From Candidatus Bathyarchaeota archaeon B63 (lineage in GTDB: Archaea; Thermoproteota; Bathyarchaeia; Bathyarchaeales; DTEX01), in contig LUCF01000026.1 of NCBI GenBank assembly GCA_001593845.1, positions 1 to 8,875 of the forward strand: DNA of 8,875 nucleotides, in the 5' to 3' direction. Below are positions 1 through 6,448 of this stretch, piece after piece. The notes beneath the pieces were generated by a model that saw only the letters and a program-made list of their open reading frames with translations, searched no databases and had not been told where the DNA came from. A program made the translations under genes and the position numbers. Each line of letters starts with the position of its first letter. Positions within the stretch are counted from its first letter, which is position 1.

Positions 1-1440
1 CATTAGGTGGCCGTCAGCCTTCTCGTGAGCTGACCTCAGCTCCACCATTATGTCGATCTGCTCGAGGCCAGCGTTCTCGGCGAGGGTCCTCGGAATGGCC
101 TCAACGGCATCGGCGAAAGCCTCGATGGCCAGCTGCTCCCTCCCGCCTACCTGGACGGCGTACTTCCGGAGCTCCTTAGCAACCTCAGCCTCCACAGCGC
201 CTCCACCGACAACTATCCTGTTTTTCTCGAATACGTCGGCTACGACGGAGAGAGCGTCATGCATTGCCCTCTCAGCCTCGTCGACCATCCTCTCGAGGCC
301 GGCGCGTATGAGTACAGAGACCGATCTTGGGTCTTTGCAGCCCTCTATGAAGACCATCTTGTCATCTCCGATCTTCCTCTCCTCTACGAGCTTGGCATAA
401 CCAAGATCCTCCGGCTTCAGATCCTCAATGTTAGTGACTATCCTACCGCCAGTTGATAGCTTCTCCATATCGGACTCCTTTGCCCTCCGCACTGCTAATA
501 TGCCCTCCTTCGCTAGGAAGTGCTGAGCCATATCATCTATGCCCTTCTGGCAGATCAGGACGTTCGCCCCGACCTTCTTTATCTTCTCAACCATCTCCCT
601 GAGCATCGTTGTCTCCTGGTCCAGGAAGGCCTTCATCTGCGATGGGTCTCGGATCCTTATCTCCGCGCTGAACTCCGTCTTCTCGACCTCTAATGGGCAG
701 TTCAGCAGCGCGATCTTGGCCTCCTCAACCCTCTTCGGCATCCCTGAATGAACAACCTCCTTGTCGAGTATGACGCCCCTGACGAGCTCTGTATCGTGAA
801 GGCTCTTCCCCTCCTTCTTGATTATCTGTACATTATCGATGTCAGCGACCCACCGGTCACCACGCTTCTCAGCTATCTGCTCCACAGCCTCAATCGCTAT
901 CTCGGCGAGGTGCTCCCTAGCGGTTCCAACAGCCTTACTCCTCATGGATGTTACCGCAACCTTCTTAAGCGTCTCCTTATCGTCCAGGTCGACGGCTATG
1001 CCTATCTTATCCATAACCTCCATCGCCTTCTTAGCCGCCTTCCTGTATCCGCTGACTATAATGGTTGGATGAATATTCTGATCCAGCAGGTCCTCCGCCT
1101 TCTTGAGCAGCTCACCTGCAAGGACGACGGAGGTCGTCGTGCCATCCCCAACCATGTCATCTTGGGTCTTGGCGACCTCGACCATCATCTTAGCGGCCGG
1201 ATGCTCAACCTCTATCTCATCTAGGATTGCGGCTCCATCGTTCGTTATGGTGATGTCCCCGAGGCTGTCGACGAGCATCTTATCCATGCCCCGCGGACCA
1301 AGAGTGGATCTGATAGCCTCCGCGATTACCCTGGCCGCCATGATGTTATTTCTCTGAGCCTCTCTTCCCCTGCTTCGGGAGGTTCCTTCCTTGAGAATCA
1401 GTACAGGTTGTCCGGATCTTGTCTGTGCCAGATACGCCAT
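1..1440 (-). CDS. thsA: Thermosome subunit (group II chaperonin), C-terminus cut off by window edge
   Basis: This subunit belongs to the archaeal cytosolic chaperonin, an ATP-driven double-ring machine that refolds proteins. The reading frame is open from the ATG at 1438-1440 to base 1, giving 480 residues; thermosome subunits are usually about 545, so some 65 C-terminal residues lie outside. Visible hallmarks are LGPRGMDKML (residues 47-56), TNDGAAIL (66-73), the nucleotide-binding GDGTTT (98-103), the likely catalytic Asp in ERAMHDAL (Asp395), and GGGAVE (412-417). TNDGATIL is the usual form of the second motif, so Ala71 is a mild variant. The start fits the family N-terminus and follows the purine-rich stretch GAGAGGTAGAAGAGGG on this strand. 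The gene diverges from a winged-helix regulator, with a shared TATA region between them. The symbol is generic; which paralogue (alpha, beta or gamma) cannot be told. Confidence 0.96.
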   Translation of the reverse strand, partial: MAYLAQTRSGQPVLILKEGTSRSRGREAQRNNIMAARVIAEAIRSTLGPRGMDKMLVDSLGDITITNDGAAILDEIEVEHPAAKMMVEVAKTQDDMVGDGTTTSVVLAGELLKKAEDLLDQNIHPTIIVSGYRKAAKKAMEVMDKIGIAVDLDDKETLKKVAVTSMRSKAVGTAREHLAEIAIEAVEQIAEKRGDRWVADIDNVQIIKKEGKSLHDTELVRGVILDKEVVHSGMPKRVEEAKIALLNCPLEVEKTEFSAEIRIRDPSQMKAFLDQETTMLREMVEKIKKVGANVLICQKGIDDMAQHFLAKEGILAVRRAKESDMEKLSTGGRIVTNIEDLKPEDLGYAKLVEERKIGDDKMVFIEGCKDPRSVSVLIRAGLERMVDEAERAMHDALSVVADVFEKNRIVVGGGAVEAEVAKELRKYAVQVGGREQLAIEAFADAVEAIPRTLAENAGLEQIDIMVELRSAHEKADGHLM

Positions 1441-1473
1441 CCCTCTTCTACCTCTCTTCCATGCTCATTGACC

Positions 1474-1525
1474 TTTTGTTTCATAATAAACCAAAAATAT
1501 ATAAGTTTTACTAGAAAAATAAATT
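1474..1525. promoter_or_regulatory. Divergent promoter with dyad between thermosome and regulator
   Basis: On the minus strand AAAACTTATATAT (about 1512-1500) fits an archaeal BRE plus TATA box for the thermosome and predicts a start near 1475. The same AT-rich core at 1494-1503, or AAAAATAAAT at 1515-1524, could serve the plus-strand regulator. Next to the core lies an imperfect inverted repeat, TTTTGTTT at 1474-1481 and AACCAAAA at 1489-1496 (one mismatch, 7-base spacer). It sits between the thermosome TATA box and its expected start, a usual place for an archaeal repressor site. The boxes are read by eye, and operator function is inferred. Confidence 0.5.
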
Positions 1526-1563
1526 GTGAACGAGTAGACTTAATATGGCCGAGATGAGTATAC

Positions 1564-2013
1564 ATGACATTATTTGAAGGAACCTTAGCTGAATATCGAA
1601 TCTTCGACATAAGGGTCTTACCTACAGTTGATTATGAGGGCGACCTAGAGTGGATCTGCAGAAGCTTCGGCTTCCTGGAGCCAAGGGACAAACAGAAGAC
1701 GGCCTACCGGATCTTCAAAGAGATAATTGAAGCCGCGAGGGAAAACAAGGGCCTGACCAGCGACGAGCTTGCACAGAGGCTCGGCCTGACCAGGGGGACA
1801 ATAATTCACCATCTGAATAAGATGATAAAGAGCGGATTGGTCATACATCAAGAGGGACTATATAAGCTCCGAGGCAGAAGCTTGAGGAACACGGTGGAGG
1901 AGATTCAGAGGGACATCGCGAGGGTATTCGAGAACATCCATAAGGTGGCGGAGACGATCGATCAGACGCTTGGGCTCTTCTTCAGGCAGGAAGAGATCCC
2001 GTCTAGAAGGTGA
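1564..2013 (+). CDS. Winged-helix (ArsR/MarR-like) transcriptional regulator, divergent from thermosome
   Basis: This 149-residue protein has a central winged helix-turn-helix. A helix follows PRDKQKTAYRIFKEIIEAA (residues 40-58), the HTH is GLTSDELAQRLGLTRGTIIH (63-82), and the recognition helix runs through HHLNKMIKSGLV (82-93) into a short beta wing GLYKLRG (98-104). The last 40 residues are an amphipathic helix, probably for dimerisation. No metal-binding cysteine set is visible (one Cys, residue 32), so a metal sensor is unlikely. ATG 1564 is the first start after an in-frame stop at 1555-1557; GAGATGAG at 1551-1558 is a weak ribosome site. Archaeal heat-shock repressors such as Phr and HSR1 are proteins of this general kind, and the divergent position beside the thermosome suggests a similar job. 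That role is inference. The fold is secure, the regulon is not. Confidence 0.85.
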   Translation: MTLFEGTLAEYRIFDIRVLPTVDYEGDLEWICRSFGFLEPRDKQKTAYRIFKEIIEAARENKGLTSDELAQRLGLTRGTIIHHLNKMIKSGLVIHQEGLYKLRGRSLRNTVEEIQRDIARVFENIHKVAETIDQTLGLFFRQEEIPSRR

Positions 2014-2029
2014 CCCGAAAGGGGCCTTT

Positions 2030-2047
2030 GACCGGAAATGGGCGGTC
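2030..2047 (+). terminator. Weak hairpin after the winged-helix gene
   Basis: GACCG (2030-2034) pairs with CGGTC (2043-2047) across an 8-base loop, 16 bases after the regulator stop codon. Only a short T-run (2058-2060) follows, so this is at best a weak terminator. Confidence 0.25.
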
Positions 2048-2070
2048 CGAAGAGATCTTTAATCAGCCCT

Positions 2071-2086
2071 AATGATGAGGATCATT
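2071..2086. terminator. Small hairpin between two convergent genes
   Basis: AATGAT (2071-2076) pairs perfectly with ATCATT (2081-2086) across a GAGG loop. It lies between the 3' end of the regulator (stop ending 2013) and the stop of the small minus-strand gene (2092), so it could end transcripts from both sides. No strong T-tract flanks it. Confidence 0.3.
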
Positions 2087-2091
2087 TCTGC

Positions 2092-2268
2092 TCATTGTTT
2101 AGGTATAATTCTTGAGGGGGAATCATCTATTATTTCAGAGATCTTCTCCACGATGCTCTCCAGCCTCAGAATCAGATCATTCAAGTTCTTTTCGTGGTCC
2201 ACAATTACTGAGACAAGCATCTCCAAGTAGCTACATTCATCATCAATTTTGCCCCTTCTCGCGGCCAC
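2092..2268 (-). CDS. Small helical protein, 58 residues, unknown function
   Basis: This is a short gene with a GTG start at 2266-2268 and a TGA stop at 2092-2094. GAGGGG (2280-2275 on the minus strand) stands six bases before the GTG, a near-ideal Shine-Dalgarno arrangement. There is no earlier start in frame, because an in-frame stop lies at 2287-2289. The protein starts with a basic patch, ARRGKIDDE (residues 2-10), then runs as one long amphipathic helix with regular hydrophobic spacing, for example LEMLVSVIVDHEKNLNDLIL (15-34) and RLESIVEKISEII (35-47), which suggests a coiled coil. Codon choice (AGG, AGA, ATA, CTG, GAG) resembles the neighbours. No family is recognised and there is no signal peptide or membrane segment. 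It converges on the winged-helix gene; a protein-interaction role is possible but unproven. Confidence 0.6.
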   Translation of the reverse strand: MAARRGKIDDECSYLEMLVSVIVDHEKNLNDLILRLESIVEKISEIIDDSPSRIIPKQ

Positions 2269-2372
2269 AAAATTCCCCTCTAAGCATCATCAATAGGCAT
2301 CTCAGATTACTAGTTGGAAGCATCCCCATTTTTCTGTTTCGGTGTATGCGACGTTCCGCCGCTCCACCTTAT

Positions 2373-2396
2373 CCTCAAACTAATTATTTTTTGAGG
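2373..2396. promoter_or_regulatory. 7-bp inverted repeat around an AT-rich TATA-like box
   Basis: CCTCAAA (2373-2379) and TTTGAGG (2390-2396) are perfect inverted arms around a 10-base AT-rich centre. On the minus strand the centre reads AAAAAATAATTAG, a plausible TATA box for the small gene at 2092-2268, with a start expected near 2361. It lies 30 bases beyond the stop of the isomerase-like gene, so a terminator role for that gene is the alternative. TATA framed by a dyad would suit a repressor site. Confidence 0.35.
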
Positions 2397-2425
2397 GATG
2401 CCCTCCCCCATTGATCATGTAGACC

Positions 2426-3280
2426 TCAAAGCCCTGCTGAACGCCAGACCTTGTTGACCGCCTCGCTTACCTTAAGAACAGCCTCATCAAGCGGCATCCT
2501 CTTTAACCTTTCATCGAAGGGCTCAGGAGTAACAGGGCCGTCATACCCTATATCCCTTAATGCCCCCAGGAACCCTACTATATCGATAACCCCCGTCTCC
2601 CCAGGCAGACATCTAACATTATCGATCTGTTCGTCTATCGGTATCCCGGCGGGAGCGTCATTGATGTGGACGTAAACAACATCCGGCCCCCTCAGACTTA
2701 AAATCTGATCCACGGTACCGTGAGATGTGTACCAGTGCCACGAGTCCAGCAGCACCCCTAAGTTCCCCATTCCCACAGCGTCTATGAGGTCCATTATCCC
2801 CTGCAGGTCGTGGATGAACTCGTATTTGTGGTTGAGCCTAGAGGTCTTCGGAGCCACAAATTCAAGCCCCAAGACGCAACCATGCTTCTTCAGGACCTCC
2901 GCTACAGCGCTGATTCTCTCAACGTGGAGGCTGAAGTTCTCCTCGAATCTCAGCTCATCGGAGTAGGGAGCTATCCAAGTATACGTCCGAGGGCATCCCA
3001 GCCTATGCGCGGTCTCCGCTATGACCGAGAGGTCATCAAGGCTCCTTTGGAACTTCTCTTCCTCCGCCATAAGCCCTATCGGTAATCCCCATCCTCCCCA
3101 CCTGAGGCCTTCCTGTCTAAGGAGGCCGATTATCTCCTCCTCAGATCGGCCTTTAAGGAGCTCCATGATCTCCCGGGGGTTGAACTCTACCCCTTCAAAC
3201 CCGCCCATCTTCGCCAGCTCTATAGCCTTGGGTAACGGGGCGGTTAGGCCTAACGCGCCGATATTAAGGTTCCTAAACAT
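2426..3280 (-). CDS. Sugar phosphate isomerase/epimerase-like TIM-barrel protein (AP endonuclease 2 / xylose isomerase-like)
   Basis: This complete 284-residue protein has the usual length of the xylose-isomerase-like TIM-barrel family, cytosolic enzymes that isomerise or epimerise sugars, sugar acids or inositols with a divalent metal. The expected metal set is in order: Glu140 in GLEFVAP, Asp179 and His182 in LLDSWHW, His205 in VYVHINDAP, and Glu253 in TPEPF. MGGFEGVEFNPRE (residues 25-37) is the typical first barrel strand of the family. The ATG at 3278-3280 opens the frame; only a weak ribosome site, GACTGAG, precedes it. The gene stands alone, divergent from the PAC2 gene and followed by the small gene on the same strand. 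No kinase, dehydrogenase or transporter is beside it to fix the substrate, so the specific reaction is unknown. The family is secure. Confidence 0.88.
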   Translation of the reverse strand: MFRNLNIGALGLTAPLPKAIELAKMGGFEGVEFNPREIMELLKGRSEEEIIGLLRQEGLRWGGWGLPIGLMAEEEKFQRSLDDLSVIAETAHRLGCPRTYTWIAPYSDELRFEENFSLHVERISAVAEVLKKHGCVLGLEFVAPKTSRLNHKYEFIHDLQGIMDLIDAVGMGNLGVLLDSWHWYTSHGTVDQILSLRGPDVVYVHINDAPAGIPIDEQIDNVRCLPGETGVIDIVGFLGALRDIGYDGPVTPEPFDERLKRMPLDEAVLKVSEAVNKVWRSAGL

Positions 3281-3302
3281 TTCTCAGTCACAAAAGAATC
3301 TC

Positions 3303-3340
3303 GACGCATGTCACATATAACCATGACGCATAAATAATAC
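3303..3340 (-). promoter_or_regulatory. Promoter region of the isomerase-like gene with a direct repeat
   Basis: On the minus strand TATTATTTATG (about 3338-3328) is TATA-like, and GTTATATGT (about 3321-3313) is an alternative. GACGCAT occurs twice on the plus strand, at 3303-3309 and 3325-3331, 22 bases apart, about two helix turns. That spacing suits a protein binding one face of the DNA. Both readings are by eye. Confidence 0.3.
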
Positions 3341-3455
3341 TGAATGACGAAGATGTGGGTTTTACCTGCCTCCCGATTAAACAATCACAGCGGAGAAAGC
3401 GTTAGGCGCCAAAAGATAAAAAGATTTTTGATAGGCGAGGACATTACCAATTAAG

Positions 3456-4220
3456 GTGTATGGCTTGGGCTGCGACGTAAGGATAGTTGCGAGGCCTGAC
3501 CTTAGGAGCCCAGTGCTCTTAGAGGGGCTTCCCGGAATAGGCCTCGTCGCGAATATGGCTGTTGCCTTTCTCATTAAGAAGCTGAACGCGGGCTTCCTCG
3601 GCGAGATAAGATCCACGGCTTTCCCTGACGTCTCCGTTGTGAAGGAGAACGGGGAGATCAAGTCGCCATTCTGTCATCTATACTATCATCGAGGGAGAAA
3701 GGAGGGGGAGCGCGACCTCATTCTCCTCTATGGTAATACTCAGGCCCTCACACGTCGGGGTCAGTACGAACTCTGCGACGCAATTCTGGACATCGCGGAG
3801 GATTTTGGGTGCAGATACATCATAACTCTAGGCGGGTACCGGCCTGGAAAGAAGGTGGAGAGGCCGAACCTTTATTATGCAGCCTCAGGATCGGAGGCGG
3901 CTAGGATAGCCGCAGATCTAGGTGCGGATGTCCTGAAGGGGCAGATCTACGGCGTAGCTGGACTTCTCGTCGGCTTAGCGGCTCTCCGTGGAATCGAGGG
4001 GTTCTGCCTCCTAGCTGAGACCACAGGAGACCACTTGGACGTCGCCGCTGCTCGTGAAGTGTTAAGTGCCATTCGGGGAATCCTGGGATTGAATATAGAC
4101 TTAGAGGAGCTTAGGGATCCGAAGGGTCTAGCGGATTTCCTCGCCCCATTCGACTTTGGGGTTCTGGGTAGGGAGCGGATTAAAAGGGCTGCTAGGCCTA
4201 GACCAGAATGGTTTGTCTAA
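3456..4220 (+). CDS. PAC2-family protein (proteasome assembly chaperone 2-like)
   Basis: This 254-residue protein belongs to the PAC2 family, named after a eukaryotic proteasome assembly chaperone and common in archaea, where most members have no proven function. Marks of the family are LLEGLPGIGLVANMAV (residues 21-36), FPDVSVV with the ENGEI that follows (56-68), ITLGGYRPGK (122-131), GQIYGVAGLLVGLA (162-175), and the closing LLAET region (185-189). The start is a GTG at 3456 after an in-frame stop at 3432-3434; no good Shine-Dalgarno stands at the right distance, and the AT-rich box at 3414-3424 predicts a leader of only about ten bases, so translation may be leaderless or nearly so. The basic tail RIKRAARPRP (241-250) is unusual-looking but short. 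No proteasome gene lies nearby, so a proteasome role is by family name only. Confidence 0.88.
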   Translation: MYGLGCDVRIVARPDLRSPVLLEGLPGIGLVANMAVAFLIKKLNAGFLGEIRSTAFPDVSVVKENGEIKSPFCHLYYHRGRKEGERDLILLYGNTQALTRRGQYELCDAILDIAEDFGCRYIITLGGYRPGKKVERPNLYYAASGSEAARIAADLGADVLKGQIYGVAGLLVGLAALRGIEGFCLLAETTGDHLDVAAAREVLSAIRGILGLNIDLEELRDPKGLADFLAPFDFGVLGRERIKRAARPRPEWFV

Positions 4221-4302
4221 TCTACGTCGGTTGTGGGTTACAGGGCTGTATCTTCCGGCAAGAGCGGACATGCAGATTATTATCTTCAAAAAATGGGGGA
4301 AG

Positions 4303-4335
4303 GGCGATCCCTGCTTGGATTGCCTTTGTTTTCTT
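4303..4335 (+). terminator. Intrinsic-type terminator after the PAC2 gene
   Basis: GGCGATCC (4303-4310) pairs with GGATTGCC (4317-4324), eight pairs including one G-U, around the loop CTGCTT. TTTGTTTTCTT (4325-4335) follows at once. It lies between convergent stops (4220 and 4339). The T-tract alone fits archaeal termination, but the hairpin makes it look bacterial in style. Confidence 0.6.
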
Positions 4336-4338
4336 GAG

Positions 4339-4764
4339 TTATTCCCCTCGGGCTTCGCGTAAAAACTGCGAGTAGACCCTTTGAACCCTCTCTGCAGCCG
4401 GACCTGATCCTTCGACTACTCCCTTTTCTGTGACCTTCACCCTATCCATAACCCATATGAAGCCTTCCTTCTCGTAGAGCTTAACCATTCTGGGAAAGAC
4501 CCGTTCAAGCCTCTCCGCTAGCCCCCTGAGGTCGAAAGCCTTCCGCGTCGACAGAATTCGGGCAACCGTGTTTCCGCTGATCACTATTCTGGGGAACACA
4601 TGCGACTCTGAGTCTTCTGCATCTGCGATGATTAGGTTAAGGTTCTCCGGGTTTACGCCGATGAGGGTGCCAGTATACGTCTTATTATCCGTCGTCACCA
4701 CCATCACCGTCGTATCTATGAGCGCGGCAACCTCGCTGTTAAATCTCCTCTGAGCCATTGACAT
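4339..4764 (-). CDS. Sm-like (Lsm) archaeal protein with C-terminal domain, SmAP3-like
   Basis: This 141-residue protein has an N-terminal Sm fold, about residues 8-72. The Sm1 motif is in VMVVTTDNKTYTGTLIGVNP (20-39) with ENLNLII (40-46); the Sm2-like strand is RIVISGNTVARI (59-70), where the usual Arg-Gly of Sm2 reads Ser-Gly. A second part of about 70 residues includes AFDLRGLAERLERVFP (76-91), VKVTEKGVVEGSGPAAERV (109-127) and a final helix. Archaeal Sm proteins form rings that bind U-rich RNA; the long form with an extra C-terminal domain is known from Pyrobaculum SmAP3. Of two close ATGs, 4764 is taken because GGCTGATC stands just upstream; 4758 would drop two residues. A TATA-like AGATAATAAG lies near 4800-4809. 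The loss of Arg at Sm2 may change RNA binding, which is inference. Confidence 0.88.
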   Translation of the reverse strand: MSMAQRRFNSEVAALIDTTVMVVTTDNKTYTGTLIGVNPENLNLIIADAEDSESHVFPRIVISGNTVARILSTRKAFDLRGLAERLERVFPRMVKLYEKEGFIWVMDRVKVTEKGVVEGSGPAAERVQRVYSQFLREARGE

Positions 4765-5161
4765 CCAGATCAGCCAAATCTTATTCTGTATAGGAGCCTT
4801 ATTATCTTTCTGATCTAATCGAAAGAAACGATGCAGGCCTGTTACTGAAGGGTCACGATCGCCCTCTAAGGCATCCTCCTAAATGATTAGGTTAGGCACG
4901 ATCCAGCCATGGCGGCTAACACTTGACACCCACCTGCCAGCTTCACCCATCATTTTCTGGTTTATGTAAGTAAATCTTCTGCATCTACGTAATTCATTAA
5001 TATGCTCGAATCTTATGAAGAAGGGGGTTAGATTGGGGTTCTAGGGGTCCTGGTTAATATGAGGCTGGGTGGCACCAAAGAAGTAATAAGAATCCCCAAT
5101 GAAACCGGGATGGGAGGAGAGTTTACATTTCTCCCCAGAAAGGCAGGGGGTTTGTGATGGA
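4765..5161. other. Gap of about 400 bp without a convincing gene
   Basis: The left part holds the likely Lsm promoter (about 4797-4810). A small hairpin, CCTAA (4878-4882) with TTAGG (4887-4891), and a repeated TTAGG lie in the middle. TTAATAT boxes at 4998-5004 and 5054-5060 could drive the nucleotidylyltransferase gene to the right. A short minus-strand frame around 4879-4953 has no clear ribosome site. I found no tRNA-like or box C/D-like structure that I would defend. Confidence 0.4.
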
Positions 5162-6439
5162 ATGCAAGCGGTCATACTGGCTGGTGGAATAGGGAGAAGG
5201 GTTTTTCCCCTCTGCAGGGGAAGGCCCAAAGCAATGTACAGGCTATTGGGTAAACCGCTTTTGCATTATGTGATATCCTCTATGAAGGGTGTAGATGAAG
5301 CGGTGGTGGTCATAGGGAAAAATGGGGAGAGGATAAGGGAATATTTTGGAAACGGAGAGAAATACAATGTTCATCTAGAGTACGTCCAACAGAAAGAGCC
5401 GCTTGGGATGGCAAATGCTCTGCTCTGCGCAGAGAAGCTCCTAAAGGAAGAGTTTCTGCTGGTTAATGCTGACGATGTGGTGGAGCAAGACGCCTTCGCT
5501 AACATTATAGAGCATCACAAAAAGAGCGATGCAGATCTGATACTGTGCTACAAAGAAGTGGAGGAGACAGAAAAGTTTGGGATCTTAGATCTGGAAGATG
5601 GGAGAGTGAAGAGGATAGTTGAAAAACCGGAGAAGGGTAAGGAGCCGAGTAATAAGGCTGTTATAAGCCCATACCTTCTTCCGAGGTCTATTCTTGAGTA
5701 TATCCGGAAAGTACCATTATCAGACGCGCAATTCGAGGACTCCATTCAGAAATTTATCGAGGAGAACCTTGTTGAAGCAGTAGAGTATAGAGGGTTCTTC
5801 GCCTCATTCAAGTATCCTTGGGACCTCCTCACCATCAACAAGTACTTGATGAAGAAACACGTCAAGGGACAGACAATAAAATCTTCTTCTGTCTCTGAGA
5901 GGGCCATTATAACTGGAAATGTAGTGATAGAGGAGGGCGTGAAGGTATTAGAGACCGCTAAGCTCAGCGGGCCCTGCTATATAGGCCGGAATTCACTCAT
6001 AGGGGACGATGCCCTCATCAGAGATTTCTCCTCCATAGACGAGCATTGTGAGATAGGCAAAAACTGCGAGGTTAAGAACTCCATAATCGGCAGAAACTGT
6101 AGGATTCATGGCAGCTATATCGGCGATTCCATAATCGAGGAGAATTGCGACTTCGGTTTCGGTTCTGTGACTGCGAACTTCAGGTTCGACGAGGCCGCGA
6201 TAAGAGTAAAGATTGGAAACAAAAAGATAGACTCCGGCTTAAGGAAACTCGGTGTGATAATGGGTTCCCACTCAAAAGTCGGCATAAACGCTAATATAAT
6301 GCCAGGGGTCAAGGTTGGCCCTCGAGCCGTAGTAGGCCCCGGCGTAACGCTCTATGAAGATCTGGGAGAGGGAGAAAGAATATACGTAGATAAGAAAAGC
6401 TTCGTAAGAAAAACGGGTCCTCCTGATGAACCCTTCTGA
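5162..6439 (+). CDS. Bifunctional sugar-1-phosphate nucleotidylyltransferase with left-handed beta-helix (GlmU/ST0452-like)
   Basis: This cytosolic enzyme should join a sugar-1-phosphate to a nucleoside triphosphate, making a nucleotide sugar. The first domain (residues 1 to about 230) carries the NTP loop LAGGIGRRVFPL (6-17), Lys24 in RPKAM, QKEPLGMANALL (77-88), the metal-binding VNADDV (101-106) and VEKPEKGK (163-170). The second (about 248-410) has hexapeptide repeats of a left-handed beta-helix, including SVTANFRFDE (335-344) and GINANIMPGVKVG (374-386), as in archaeal ST0452, which also acetylates amino sugar phosphates. Typical loops read GTRL and PLT; here they are GRRV and PLC, so substrate choice may differ. 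I place the start at ATG 5162, because the family begins MxAVILAGG and GTGAT stands just before it; an in-frame ATG at 5099 would add 21 residues unlike the family. Length 425 is normal. Confidence 0.9.
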   Translation: MQAVILAGGIGRRVFPLCRGRPKAMYRLLGKPLLHYVISSMKGVDEAVVVIGKNGERIREYFGNGEKYNVHLEYVQQKEPLGMANALLCAEKLLKEEFLLVNADDVVEQDAFANIIEHHKKSDADLILCYKEVEETEKFGILDLEDGRVKRIVEKPEKGKEPSNKAVISPYLLPRSILEYIRKVPLSDAQFEDSIQKFIEENLVEAVEYRGFFASFKYPWDLLTINKYLMKKHVKGQTIKSSSVSERAIITGNVVIEEGVKVLETAKLSGPCYIGRNSLIGDDALIRDFSSIDEHCEIGKNCEVKNSIIGRNCRIHGSYIGDSIIEENCDFGFGSVTANFRFDEAAIRVKIGNKKIDSGLRKLGVIMGSHSKVGINANIMPGVKVGPRAVVGPGVTLYEDLGEGERIYVDKKSFVRKTGPPDEPF

Positions 6440-6448
6440 TTGACGATA

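Noticed and set aside
50..1357. Several long plus-strand frames across the thermosome gene
   Set aside because: They are antisense shadows; the minus strand encodes an unbroken, motif-rich thermosome through the same bases.
1545..1577. A 10-residue upstream frame overlapping the regulator start
   Set aside because: There is no separate ribosome site and it is too short; it may simply be leader sequence.
2237..2291. Two TGATGATG copies on the minus strand as guide-RNA boxes
   Set aside because: The base before each is not a purine, and there is no correctly spaced CTGA partner; one copy lies inside the small gene.
2302..2367. A 21-residue minus-strand frame with GAGG five bases before its GTG
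   Set aside because: It is very short, its would-be ribosome site overlaps the dyad arm at 2373-2379, and a transcript from the nearby TATA-like box would start after that site.
2112..2414. A 100-residue plus-strand open frame
   Set aside because: Its Ser/Pro/His-rich composition is typical of an antisense frame, there is no convincing ribosome site, and it lies opposite the better-supported small gene at 2092-2268.
4879..4953. Minus-strand frame of 24 residues (open upstream to a stop near 5042)
   Set aside because: There is no recognisable ribosome site or family and the only ATG is close to its end; too short to separate from chance.
4940..4960. ATGATGG on the minus strand as a possible box C of a C/D guide RNA
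   Set aside because: It is not an exact box C and no box D or C'/D' pair lies at suitable distance.
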